Shown: positions 1-6,493 of the stretch, one piece after another | Layout: every line of letters starts with the position of its first letter | Position numbering within the stretch: position 1 is the stretch's first letter | Assembly (NCBI GenBank): GCA_030601605.1 | Contig: JAUVTI010000104.1 | Coordinates: 1-7,125, forward strand | From: Gemmatimonadales bacterium | Lineage (GTDB): Bacteria > Gemmatimonadota > Gemmatimonadetes > Gemmatimonadales > GWC2-71-9 | DNA length: 7,125 bases | Direction of reading: 5' to 3' | Made by a program: the position numbers and the translations under genes | The notes under the pieces: model-generated | What the model saw: only the letters and a program-made list of their open reading frames with translations | What the model was told of the DNA's origin: nothing | The model's database searches: none

Positions 1-18
1 GCGCGGTGGGCGCGCCGC

Positions 19-300
19 GTGGCGCAGCGCCGCGCTGCCCGAGAGCGCGCGCGGCTGCGCGCGGCCCGGGAAATCTACGAAGGGATCTTCATTGCTCCCT
101 ACCGCTCGCAGATCCAGCGCGAGTACCTGGAGCAGCGCGACCTGTTTCTGCTGCTGGGATTCTCCGATCTCCTCGGCGTTCCAAACCCGGTGGCGTTCTA
201 CACCCTCGAGCTGTATCCGGAGCTGATCGAGCAGTTCCACCAGTGGCACCTGCGCATGGGCATGGAGCATGGGCCCGAAGGGGGATTCCGGTGCTGCTAG
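19..300 (+). CDS. cory-CC-star family small protein (possibly extends past left edge)
   Basis: A 93-residue protein if started at GTG 19. The frame stays open to base 1, so the true start may lie outside the window. After a basic Arg/Ala-rich N-terminus (1-18) come IYEGIFIAPYR (19-29), a DLFLLL hydrophobic stretch (41-46), GVPNP (53-57), YTLELYPELIEQFHQWH (61-77) and a closing MGMEHGPEGGFRCC block that puts Cys-Cys immediately before the stop. I recognise this layout as the family NCBI names cory-CC-star, known for the terminal Cys pair and for lying beside ArsA-type ATPases. Its biochemical role is unknown to me. There is no signal peptide or convincing membrane helix, so it should be cytosolic. 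The next gene, an ArsA-type ATPase, starts 10 bases before this stop, which implies translational coupling. Family assignment is fairly secure from the C-terminus; function is open, and the vicinal cysteines suggest metal or redox chemistry only by inference. Confidence 0.82.
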   Translation: MAQRRAARERARLRAAREIYEGIFIAPYRSQIQREYLEQRDLFLLLGFSDLLGVPNPVAFYTLELYPELIEQFHQWHLRMGMEHGPEGGFRCC

Positions 301-1241
301 GGCGCCAGATCCTCTTTTTCGGCGGGAAGGGAGGAGTTGGCAAGACGACTCTCGCCGCCGCACATGCGCTGCTGTGCGCCGAACGCGGCTTCCGCACCCT
401 CCTCGTCTCGACGGACCCCGCACACTCCACCGGAGACATCCTCGAGGTCGACCTGGGACCGGAACCCCGGGAGGTGCTCGCGAATCTGTGGGCCATGGAG
501 ATCGATCCGGCCCGGGAAGCCGACCTGTACATCGAGGACGTGAAAGCGCGGATTGCCGAAACCACCCCCCCGCGGCTCGTATCGGAGGTGGAGCGCCAGA
601 TCGACATAGCGCGGGTCACTCCGGGCGCCGAGGAAGCCGCGCTGTTCGAGCGCTTCACGCGACTGATGGAAGAGGCCGGAGGGCGCTTCGATCGGATCCT
701 GTTCGACACTGCGCCGCTTGGTCACACGCTGCGACTCCTCTCCCTTCCGGAGCAGATGACTTCCTGGATGAGCGGGCTGATCGGACGGCGCAGGAAGGTG
801 AATGCCCTGGGCCGCATGTGGCGCAGGGTTGCGGGCGCTGCCGCGGGGGACGCCAACGCGGGCAACGACCCGGTCCTCGCCGCGCTGGAGGACCGGCGGG
901 CGCGGTTCGAGCGGGCCCGGGAGACCGTCAGCGATCCCGACCGCGTCGCGTTCGTGTTCGTGACCATTCCCGAGCGGCTCCCGATTCTCGAGACGCAGAA
1001 GGCGGTGGAGGCGCTCGGCAGGCATGGCATCCCGATCGGCCCCGTGTACGTGAACCGGGTGCTCCCGGAGAGTGGCGGCGGCGGGTTCCTGGAGCGGCGC
1101 CGTGAGCGGGAATCGGAATACCTCGACTGGATCGACGACGCATTCGGGAGCCACACGGTGCATCGCATTCCGCTGTTCGAAACCGATGTCTACGGCCTCG
1201 ACGCGCTGCGCCGCGTCGTTGCCGCGCTGCCCGATATGTGA
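291..1241 (+). CDS. ArsA/GET3-family ATPase, single-domain
   Basis: 316 residues from GTG 291, which has an AAGGGGG Shine-Dalgarno 5 bases upstream and puts the Walker A loop at its usual place near the N-terminus. The open frame runs further upstream, but that part overlaps the preceding gene and looks non-coding. Visible motifs: deviant Walker A GGKGGVGKTT (11-20), switch I STDPAHS (40-46), PGAEEA (111-116), switch II DTAPLGHTLRLL (139-150), adenine-loop VNRVLPE (254-260), and the C-terminal PLFETDVYGLDAL block (294-306). The family comprises dimeric cytosolic ATPases that couple nucleotide-driven conformational change to arsenite efflux (two-domain ArsA) or tail-anchored protein targeting (Get3). 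This is a single-domain form. The only cysteine is Cys29, so neither arsenite-site cysteines nor the Get3 dimer zinc CxxC is present. No arsB or arsR lies nearby. A chaperone or motor partnered with the upstream Cys-Cys protein fits better than an arsenite pump. The family call is firm; the substrate is unknown. Confidence 0.93.
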   Translation: MLLGRQILFFGGKGGVGKTTLAAAHALLCAERGFRTLLVSTDPAHSTGDILEVDLGPEPREVLANLWAMEIDPAREADLYIEDVKARIAETTPPRLVSEVERQIDIARVTPGAEEAALFERFTRLMEEAGGRFDRILFDTAPLGHTLRLLSLPEQMTSWMSGLIGRRRKVNALGRMWRRVAGAAAGDANAGNDPVLAALEDRRARFERARETVSDPDRVAFVFVTIPERLPILETQKAVEALGRHGIPIGPVYVNRVLPESGGGGFLERRRERESEYLDWIDDAFGSHTVHRIPLFETDVYGLDALRRVVAALPDM

Positions 1242-1281
1242 GTGATCGCCCCGGTCGACTCACTCGCAGCCGTCCGACGGC
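1237..1281 (+). terminator. Tandem hairpins over the ATPase stop codon, possible transcript end
   Basis: Bases 1237-1245 (TGTGAGTGA) pair with 1260-1268 (TCACTCGCA), giving nine pairs with one G-U. TCG 1246-1248 then pairs with CGA 1256-1258 past a bulged C1259, leaving a 7-base loop. A second hairpin abuts it: GCCGT 1269-1273 with ACGGC 1277-1281 and a 3-base loop. The ATPase stop codon (1239-1241) lies inside the first stem. No T-run follows, so this is not a classical intrinsic terminator. It could be a weak terminator, a 3'-end stabiliser or a processing site between the ATPase and the transporter gene. The pairing is read directly from the sequence; the role is inference. Confidence 0.38.
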
Positions 1282-1320
1282 GGCCGTACATTATGCGCCG
1301 GAATCCACGGGAGGTCGCGG

Positions 1321-3099
1321 GTGAGTGCGATCGCGCTGCTGGTTGTAGGTGTCTTCGCCTTTCTGACGGGGTACCAGGTCTACTCTCGCTACATATCCAG
1401 GCGCATCTACCGCCTGGACCCCGACTTCGTCACGCCCGCGCACGAGTTCGAGGACGGCGTAGACTATCTCCCCACCAACCGGCACGTGCTGTTCGGGCAT
1501 CACTTCACCTCGGTTGCGGGCGCGGCGCCGATCGTGGGTCCGGCGATTGCCGTGATCTGGGGTTGGCTGCCGGCGTTCCTGTGGGTGGTGCTGGGCACCG
1601 TGTTCGCGGGCGCCGTGCACGACTTCGGCGCCCTGTGGATCTCCACGCGTCACAAGGGCAACTCGATCGGCACACTCACGGAGCAGATCGTGGGCGCCCG
1701 CGCCCGTGTCCTGTTTCTGCTGATCATCTTTTTCCTGTTGTTGCTCGTCAACGCGGTCTTCGCCGTCGTGATCGCCAACCTGTTCGTGGCCAACCCGGGG
1801 GCGGTGCTTCCCGTGTGGGGGAGCCTGGTGGTGGCGGTCATCGTGGGACTGCTGATCTACCGCACCGGAGTGGGGATCCTGTGGCCGTCCCTGGCCGCGC
1901 TGGCGATCCTGTACCTGCTCATCTGGCTCGGCCAGTACGTCCCCTTTGCGCTGCCCGACGTGTTCGGGTTCGCGCCCAGCGCTGCACAGATCGAGACCGC
2001 CGGGGGTGACCTCGCCGCGGCCCAGGCCGCGGCCCGCACCGACGGCCTGCGCGCCGGCTGGGTGATAATCCTCTTCGTCTACGCGTTCTTCGCCAGCGTG
2101 CTTCCGATCTGGCTGCTGCTCCAGCCGCGCGACTACGTGAACAGCCACCAGCTGTTCGTGGCGTTCGGCATCATCTTCCTCGGCGTTCTGGTCGTGAACC
2201 CCGGGGTCGTCGCACCGGCGGTCAACACCGCGCTCCCGGCGGACGCGCCGAGCTGGTTTCCCCTCCTGTTCATCACGATCGCCTGCGGAGCCATCAGCGG
2301 ATTCCACGGCCTGGTCGCGTCCGGGACCTCGGCGAAGCAGTTGAACAAGGAGACGGACGCCCGCTACGTGGGCTACGGCGGGATGGTGGGCGAGGGGATG
2401 CTGGCGCTCATCTCCATTATCGCCACGACGGCCGGCTTTGCCCTTGTGGTCGGGCTCGACGGGTGGCACGCGCACTACGGCAGCTGGGCGAGCGCGTCGA
2501 GCGGCGCCACGGCGGCGTTCGTGAGCGGGGTCGGGGTCCTGGCGGAGGGCATCGGCATCCCGCGCAACGTGGCCGTGATATTCGCCGCGGTGGTCGTGAT
2601 CTCGTTCGCCGCCACGACGATGGACACGGGAGTGCGGCTGCAGCGCTACATCATTTCGGAGCTGGGCGCGCAGTACAACGTGAAGGTCGCCCAGAATCGC
2701 TGGGTCGCGACCTTCGTGGCAATCGTGGCCTGCGCGGTCCTGGCGCTCGGGCTGGACCGGGGCGCGGGGGGCATGCGCCTGTGGCCGCTGTTCGGGACCA
2801 CCAACCAGCTCACGGGCGCTGTCACGCTGCTCGTGATCACGCTGTTTCTGATCAGGCTCAGGCGGCCGATCTGGGTGACCGCGATTCCCATGGCATTCCT
2901 GCTGTTCATGACCACCTGGGCCATGGTGCTCAACCTGGCCCGCTACTACACGGACAGCCAGGCGGTCCTGCTGGCGGTGGGTGGGGCGATCTTCGTGCTC
3001 GAGCTGTGGCTCGTGCTGGAGGCGGTCGGCGCTCTGCACAGGGCGCTGGCGGTCCGGCGAGGCGAACGCCGCGAGTCCGGGGCGTCGTCCAACGTCTAG
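1321..3099 (+). CDS. cstA: CstA-family carbon starvation transporter
   Basis: A 592-residue polytopic inner-membrane protein. GTG 1321 follows GGGAGGT (1309-1315) by 5 bases, and no in-frame ATG exists upstream. Hydrophobic helices are visible from residue 2 to about 565, including 2-19, 68-105, 128-155, 165-181, 188-203, 246-267, 278-300, 313-325, 358-377, 415-432, 461-477, 498-512, 516-540 and 547-570. Family hallmarks are the block around 50-75 (LPTNRHVLFGHHF, AGAAPIVGP), HDFGALW (100-106), SGFHGLVASGTSAKQL (326-341), TTMDTGVRLQRYI (432-444) and WPLFGTTNQL (488-497). Escherichia coli members (CstA, BtsT) import pyruvate; others take up peptides, and sequence alone does not decide between them. 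It is shorter than the E. coli protein of about 700 residues but normal for many other bacteria. A hydrophilic Ala-rich loop (218-245) is presumably extramembranous. It stands alone: 79 bases from the ATPase gene and 167 bases from the next gene. Family certainty is very high. Confidence 0.96.
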   Translation: MSAIALLVVGVFAFLTGYQVYSRYISRRIYRLDPDFVTPAHEFEDGVDYLPTNRHVLFGHHFTSVAGAAPIVGPAIAVIWGWLPAFLWVVLGTVFAGAVHDFGALWISTRHKGNSIGTLTEQIVGARARVLFLLIIFFLLLLVNAVFAVVIANLFVANPGAVLPVWGSLVVAVIVGLLIYRTGVGILWPSLAALAILYLLIWLGQYVPFALPDVFGFAPSAAQIETAGGDLAAAQAAARTDGLRAGWVIILFVYAFFASVLPIWLLLQPRDYVNSHQLFVAFGIIFLGVLVVNPGVVAPAVNTALPADAPSWFPLLFITIACGAISGFHGLVASGTSAKQLNKETDARYVGYGGMVGEGMLALISIIATTAGFALVVGLDGWHAHYGSWASASSGATAAFVSGVGVLAEGIGIPRNVAVIFAAVVVISFAATTMDTGVRLQRYIISELGAQYNVKVAQNRWVATFVAIVACAVLALGLDRGAGGMRLWPLFGTTNQLTGAVTLLVITLFLIRLRRPIWVTAIPMAFLLFMTTWAMVLNLARYYTDSQAVLLAVGGAIFVLELWLVLEAVGALHRALAVRRGERRESGASSNV

Positions 3100-3210
3100 C
3101 CGGCCGGCGTTTTGGTTGCTCAATCGGTTGTCGAGACGTACGTTCGTGATTCCCGAGCCGCCGAGAGTGCCCGATTCCGTACGAGCCCCCTGATCCGATC
3201 GAATTCAGCC

Positions 3211-3258
3211 ACCGCAGGCAGCGGTCCTCCGGCTCCATGCTGCTGGAGCAGCCGGAGG
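3211..3258 (+). promoter_or_regulatory. Structured leader sequestering the reductase ribosome binding site
   Basis: Two abutting perfect hairpins end the 167-base leader. ACCGC 3211-3215 pairs with GCGGT 3221-3225 over a 5-base loop. CCTCCGGCT 3226-3234 pairs perfectly with AGCCGGAGG 3250-3258, nine pairs over a 15-base loop. An alternative fold keeps the outer six pairs and adds GCTCC 3232-3236 with GGAGC 3245-3249, leaving a 3-base bulge. The distal strand holds the whole GGAGG Shine-Dalgarno of the downstream GTG start, and an in-frame ATG (3237) lies in the loop. This geometry would mask initiation until the helix opens, by heat, a ligand, a protein or an sRNA. The pairing is seen; the regulation is inferred. 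Confidence 0.45.
3254..3258 (+). promoter_or_regulatory. Shine-Dalgarno deciding the reductase start (GGAGG)
   Basis: GGAGG lies 8 bases upstream of in-frame GTG 3267. ATG 3237 lies before it with no good ribosome site of its own, and ATG 3282 is 23 bases after it, too far. This favours GTG 3267 as the start. Confidence 0.6.
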
Positions 3259-3266
3259 CGCAGCGC

Positions 3267-4037
3267 GTGCCGCGGCGTGAGATGCGCGGCTGCACGGCGA
3301 TCGTCACGGGCGGGGCATCGGGGCTGGGGCGGGCAATCGGGCTCGAGTTCGCGCGCCGAGGAGTGAACGTCGCCTTCAACTACATAGAGCTTCCCGGCAG
3401 GGACATCAGCGCGCAGGCCCTGCTCACAGAGACGACCCTCCGGTCGTATGGCGTAGAGGTGTTCAGCGCGCACTGCGACGTTCGCAACCGGGATGGGGTG
3501 GAGCGCTTCGTGGCCCAGGTGCGTGAGGAGCTGGGCGAGATCCACTACCTGGTGAACAACGCGGGGATCCACCACGACGGCGCGCTGTGGCGGTTGTCGG
3601 AGGAGGCGTGGCGCGAGGTGGTGGACACGAATCTCACCGGCAGCTTCAACTGCATCCGGGCGGTGACGCCGCACTTCAGGCAGCAGCACTATGGCAAGAT
3701 CGTCAGCATCGCCTCCCACCAGGCCTACAGCCCTGGATTCGGCGTGGCGAACTACGCCGCCAGCAAGGCGGCCGTGGTCGGCCTCACGAAGTCCGCGGCG
3801 GTGGAGCTGGGCGCCTTCAACATCAACGTCAACGCGGTCGCCCCAGGATTCGTGCGCACCGAGCTCATCGGGACCCTCCCCCCGGAGGTGCTCGCGGACG
3901 CCGAGGCGGGATCGGTGCTCGGGCGGATAGCCGAACCCGAGGACGTGTCCCACGTCGTGGTCTTTCTCTGCTCGGACGACGCTCGGCACATCACGGGGCA
4001 GGTTATCTTTGTGGACGGGGGACTCACCCTCCACTGA
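3267..4037 (+). CDS. Short-chain dehydrogenase/reductase (SDR), FabG-like
   Basis: 256 residues from GTG 3267, chosen for its GGAGG site. Alternatives are ATG 3237 (266 residues) and ATG 3282 (251 residues). This is a classical cytosolic NAD(P)(H)-dependent oxidoreductase of usual length. The Rossmann loop TGGASGLG is at 14-21, the acidic CDV at 70-72, NNAG at 97-100, and the catalytic tetrad is Asn122, Ser150, Tyr163 and Lys167 (YAASK). Further blocks are VNAVAPGFVRTEL after the active site and the closing HITGQVIFVDGG typical of FabG and 3-hydroxyacyl dehydrogenases. The NYIE after beta-2 resembles FabG-type enzymes, with a slightly longer following loop. The substrate cannot be read: a 3-oxoacyl-ACP or 3-hydroxyacyl-CoA substrate is plausible because an enoyl-CoA hydratase-family gene follows 43 bases downstream. 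Its leader folds over the ribosome site, hinting at translational control. Family is certain; role is inferred. Confidence 0.93.
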   Translation: MPRREMRGCTAIVTGGASGLGRAIGLEFARRGVNVAFNYIELPGRDISAQALLTETTLRSYGVEVFSAHCDVRNRDGVERFVAQVREELGEIHYLVNNAGIHHDGALWRLSEEAWREVVDTNLTGSFNCIRAVTPHFRQQHYGKIVSIASHQAYSPGFGVANYAASKAAVVGLTKSAAVELGAFNINVNAVAPGFVRTELIGTLPPEVLADAEAGSVLGRIAEPEDVSHVVVFLCSDDARHITGQVIFVDGGLTLH

Positions 4038-4080
4038 CCCCGGGGCGGGGCCATAGGCTTCCACTTAGACGGAATCAGAC

Positions 4081-4848
4081 GTGTCCAAGAGCCTCGTCGA
4101 ACTCACATTCCAAGATAGTGTCGCGACGCTGACACTGAACCGCCCTCCACTCAATATCCTGAACATCGAGATGATGGAGCAGATCAACAGCTCCCTGCTC
4201 GAGCTCAGGGGACACCCGGAGCTGAAGATCGTGCTGATCCGGGGTGAAGGGAAAGCGTTCAGCGCCGGTGTCGACGTGGCGGACCACACGCGCGACAGGG
4301 TCGCGCGGATGATACAGGTCTTCCACCGCATCTTCGAGACACTCCGCCTGCTCGACGTGATTGCCATCGCGGCCGTCGACGGGCACGCCTTGGGCGGCGG
4401 CTTCGAGCTGGCCATTGGCTGCAACCTGGTGGTGGCAACCGAGTCGGCGCGCTTCGCCCTGCCTGAGATCAAGCTGGGCGTCTTCCCACCGCTGGCGTGT
4501 GTGGTGCTGCCCCGGGCCGCGCCGCGCCGCAAGGCGATGGAGTGGATCCTCACGGGGGAGCAGATAACCGCGCGCGAGCTCGAGTCCTACGGTCTCGTGA
4601 ACCGGGTCTTCCCCGACGCCGAGTTCGAGGCCGGACTGGAGGAATTCGTCGGGCAGTTCACGAGCAAGTCCAGGCCGGTGCTGATGCTCGCCAAGCGAGC
4701 GCAGATGGAGTCCTACTACGCCGCGTACGAGGAAGCGCTTTACAAGGCGGAGAACCTGTATCTGCGCGAACTGATGACCCTGGACGATGCCCAGGAGGGG
4801 ATCCAGGCCTTCATCGAGAAACGGGAGCCCAAGTGGCACGACACCTGA
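4081..4848 (+). CDS. Enoyl-CoA hydratase/isomerase family protein, dienoyl-CoA hydratase-like
   Basis: 255 residues; GTG 4081 is the first start after an in-frame TAG at 4066-4068, with only a weak GGA ribosome site 7 bases ahead. This is a crotonase-fold enzyme acting on acyl-CoA thioesters in the cytosol. The oxyanion-hole segments are AFSAGVD (59-65) and ALGGGFE (103-109). Both hydratase glutamates are present, Glu109 and Glu129 (in LPEIKLGVFPP), so water addition to a double bond is likely. The AGVDVADHT block, the FHRIF helix (81-85), VFPPLA (134-139), FTSKSRPV (193-200) and the ending EKREPKW recall, from memory, cyclohexa-1,5-dienecarbonyl-CoA hydratases of anaerobic benzoyl-CoA degradation more than ordinary fatty-acid hydratases. 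No benzoyl-CoA reductase or other aromatic gene is in view, so that specific activity is not shown. The usual LIG before the RRKA helix is replaced by AAP (146-148). The next gene begins 16 bases before this stop. Confidence 0.92.
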   Translation: MSKSLVELTFQDSVATLTLNRPPLNILNIEMMEQINSSLLELRGHPELKIVLIRGEGKAFSAGVDVADHTRDRVARMIQVFHRIFETLRLLDVIAIAAVDGHALGGGFELAIGCNLVVATESARFALPEIKLGVFPPLACVVLPRAAPRRKAMEWILTGEQITARELESYGLVNRVFPDAEFEAGLEEFVGQFTSKSRPVLMLAKRAQMESYYAAYEEALYKAENLYLRELMTLDDAQEGIQAFIEKREPKWHDT

Positions 4849-5477
4849 GTCTCTCGCTGCTGCTCGCCGGGGCGCTGGTCGCCGCCGGCTGCGGTGGCAG
4901 TACGCAACAGGCGGACGAGGAGCAGGTCGAGCCGAAGGCTGCTCCTCTGCCCATCGGCGGCATCGCCAGCCAGAAGGTCGCCCTGTACCCCATCACCATG
5001 GTCATCGCCGAGCGGCGGCTCGACTGGGGCGAGTTGATGGGGACGCGCGAGGAGGCCCTGCACATGGCCGACTCGATGATCGCCGAGTTCTTCACCGAGC
5101 GGGTGCCGGAGGTCGACTGGGTGATGCCCGATGAGCTGCGTCGCATGGCGCGGCAGGCTCCCGGGCTCCTCCCCGACCCGGACAGGATGGGCACCGCGAT
5201 GCTGCGCGAGGAGTACATCGTGGAGATCCCCGACCCGCTTCGCAGTCAGCTTCGCAACCTGACGGGGGTGGTGGGTGACAGGTATGCGGTCATACCGTCC
5301 GCACTCGGTTTCTTCGCGACGGAGGAAGAGGGCATCGCGCGCGCCGAGCTGTACGTGGTGGTCGTGGATGTCCGCAAGGGCTTCGTCGAGTGGCGCACCA
5401 AGGCTACGGGCGAGGGGGACGATCCTCGCGACGCCCTGTGGGAGGCTTTGCTCGAGCTGGTCCCGGGAATGCCGTGA
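4833..5477 (+). CDS. Conserved-looking hypothetical lipoprotein
   Basis: 214 residues from GTG 4833, preceded by GGGAG (4823-4827) at a 5-base spacing. This start yields a compact lipoprotein signal: Arg3 and His4, a Leu/Ala core (5-18) and a lipobox-like AAGC with the lipidated cysteine at 20, then GGST and an acidic linker (27-35). There is no Asp at +2, so outer-membrane sorting would be expected in a diderm. The mature domain begins near KVALYPITMV (48-57), continues through a helix (72-90), DWVMPDELRRMA (95-106), DRYAVIPSALGFF (149-161) and the beta pair AELYVVVVDVRKGFVEW (171-187), and ends in a helix (198-209). The alternation, with a VVDVRKGFVEW hairpin, resembles small periplasmic alpha/beta lipoproteins of the TolB-N/GNA1162 kind, but I cannot assign a family. 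It overlaps the hydratase gene by 16 bases and the isocitrate dehydrogenase gene by 4 (GTGA), so it is translated within that operon. Function is unknown. Confidence 0.85.
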   Translation: MARHLSLSLLLAGALVAAGCGGSTQQADEEQVEPKAAPLPIGGIASQKVALYPITMVIAERRLDWGELMGTREEALHMADSMIAEFFTERVPEVDWVMPDELRRMARQAPGLLPDPDRMGTAMLREEYIVEIPDPLRSQLRNLTGVVGDRYAVIPSALGFFATEEEGIARAELYVVVVDVRKGFVEWRTKATGEGDDPRDALWEALLELVPGMP

Positions 5478-6493
5478 GCGCAGGCCGCGTCACGCTCATC
5501 CCGGGAGACGGGATCGGGCCGGAGATCACGACCGCGGTATGCGGGATCCTCACGGCGGCCGGTGTGGAGCTCGAGTGGGACGAGCAGCTTGCGGGGGTGG
5601 CCGGGCTGGAGGAGACGGGCACTCCGCTCCCCGATGCGACGGTTGAGAGCCTGAGGCAGACGGGGTTGGCACTCAAGGGGCCTCTCACGACCCCGGTGGG
5701 CACCGGATTCCGCTCAGTGAACGTGGCGCTCAGGAGGGAGTTCGACCTCTACGCCAACGTGCGGCCCGCAAAGTCCCTGATTCCGGGTAGCCGGTTCGAG
5801 AACGTGGACATCGTCCTGGTGCGGGAGAACACCGAGGGTCTCTACATAGGCTTCGAGGCGCTCATTCCGGTCGGGGGCGATCCCAAGGCGGTGGCCCAGT
5901 CCAACGCCGTGGTGACGCGCCGGGGCTGCGAGCGCATCGCGCGGTTCGCCTTCGAGTACGCTGTGAAGCACGGCCGCAAGAAGGTCACGATCTGCCACAA
6001 GGCGAACATCCTCAAAGCGGTGAGCGGGCTGTTCCTGGAGACCGCGTGGGACGTTGCACGGGAGTACGAGGGGCGGGTCGAGGCGGACGACGTGATCATC
6101 GACGCCGCCGCCATGAAGCTGGTGCTCGATCCCTCCCAGTTCGACGTGATCGTTACGACCAACATGTTCGGCGACATACTGAGCGACGAGATCGCCGGAC
6201 TGGTCGGCGGGCTCGGCATGGCGCCGGGAGCCAACATCGGCGATCGTGCGGCGCTGTTCGAGGCCGTGCACGGCTCGGCGCCCGACATCGCGGGGCGCGG
6301 AATCGCGAACCCGTCGGCGCTGCTCCTGGCGGCGTGCCTGTTGCTGGATCACCTGGAGGATACGGACGCCGCCGGCCGCATCCGGAAGGCTCTCGAGGCG
6401 ACGCTCGAGGATGGCAGCGTTCTCACGCCCGACTTGAAGGGCAATGCTACGACGATGGAGTTCGCAGACGCCGTTACGCGGCGCCTTGATTGA
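5474..6493 (+). CDS. icd: Isocitrate dehydrogenase, NAD-type (isocitrate/isopropylmalate family)
   Basis: 339 residues from GTG 5474, which shares GTGA with the preceding stop; GGGA lies 5 bases upstream. The start matches the family because VTLIPGDGIGPEI begins at residue 6. It catalyses oxidative decarboxylation of isocitrate to 2-oxoglutarate in the TCA cycle. Substrate residues of the isocitrate type are visible: Ser81, Asn83 and Arg87 (SVNVALR), Arg97 in DLYANVRP, Arg118 and Tyr124 in VRENTEGLY, Lys176 in CHKANILK, and metal-site Asp210, Asp234 and Asp238 (NMFGDILSDE). The cofactor loop reads HGSAPDIAG (266-274); Asp-Ile after Pro is the NAD-type signature, where NADP enzymes carry Lys-Tyr. 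The length matches mitochondrial IDH3-like and short bacterial enzymes rather than the E. coli enzyme of about 416 residues. Homoisocitrate or isopropylmalate dehydrogenase are less likely alternatives given the Ser/Asn pair and no leu or lys genes nearby. Confidence 0.93.
   Translation: MSAGRVTLIPGDGIGPEITTAVCGILTAAGVELEWDEQLAGVAGLEETGTPLPDATVESLRQTGLALKGPLTTPVGTGFRSVNVALRREFDLYANVRPAKSLIPGSRFENVDIVLVRENTEGLYIGFEALIPVGGDPKAVAQSNAVVTRRGCERIARFAFEYAVKHGRKKVTICHKANILKAVSGLFLETAWDVAREYEGRVEADDVIIDAAAMKLVLDPSQFDVIVTTNMFGDILSDEIAGLVGGLGMAPGANIGDRAALFEAVHGSAPDIAGRGIANPSALLLAACLLLDHLEDTDAAGRIRKALEATLEDGSVLTPDLKGNATTMEFADAVTRRLD

Noticed and set aside
6..290. N-terminal extension of the ATPase reading frame
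   Set aside because: It overlaps the CC-star gene completely and is Pro/Arg/Ala-rich. The family normally begins just before Walker A, as GTG 291 gives.
297..1163. Long minus-strand open frame opposite the ATPase gene
   Set aside because: Antisense shadow. The plus strand carries all the ATPase motifs, and the minus product shows none.
1255..1292. Possible sigma70-like promoter before cstA (TCGACT and TACATT)
   Set aside because: Each box matches 4 of 6 positions, but the spacer is 26 bases, far from 17. The AT-rich TACATTAT patch alone is not enough.
3089..3115. Possible terminator after cstA (CCAACG with CGTT..GG, then TTTT)
   Set aside because: The stem is short and imperfect, with two unpaired bases, and the T-run overlaps the stem. 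It is too weak to call.
1291..3123. A 610-codon open frame on the minus strand opposite cstA
   Set aside because: It mirrors the strongly supported transporter gene. The product is dominated by Arg, His, Gln, Asp and Gly with no domain or hydrophobic pattern, as expected from antisense of a GC-rich membrane-protein gene.
2463..3149. Plus-strand frame inside the 3' half of cstA
   Set aside because: It is an alternative-frame shadow rich in Arg and Gly, with no independent ribosome site or motif.
3237..3266. ATG 3237 as the reductase start
   Set aside because: No ribosome site lies in range, and the ATG sits in a hairpin loop. GTG 3267 has GGAGG at good spacing. It is kept only as an alternative.
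4075..4839. Minus-strand open frame matching the length of the hydratase gene
   Set aside because: It is an antisense mirror of the hydratase, with no recognisable motif.
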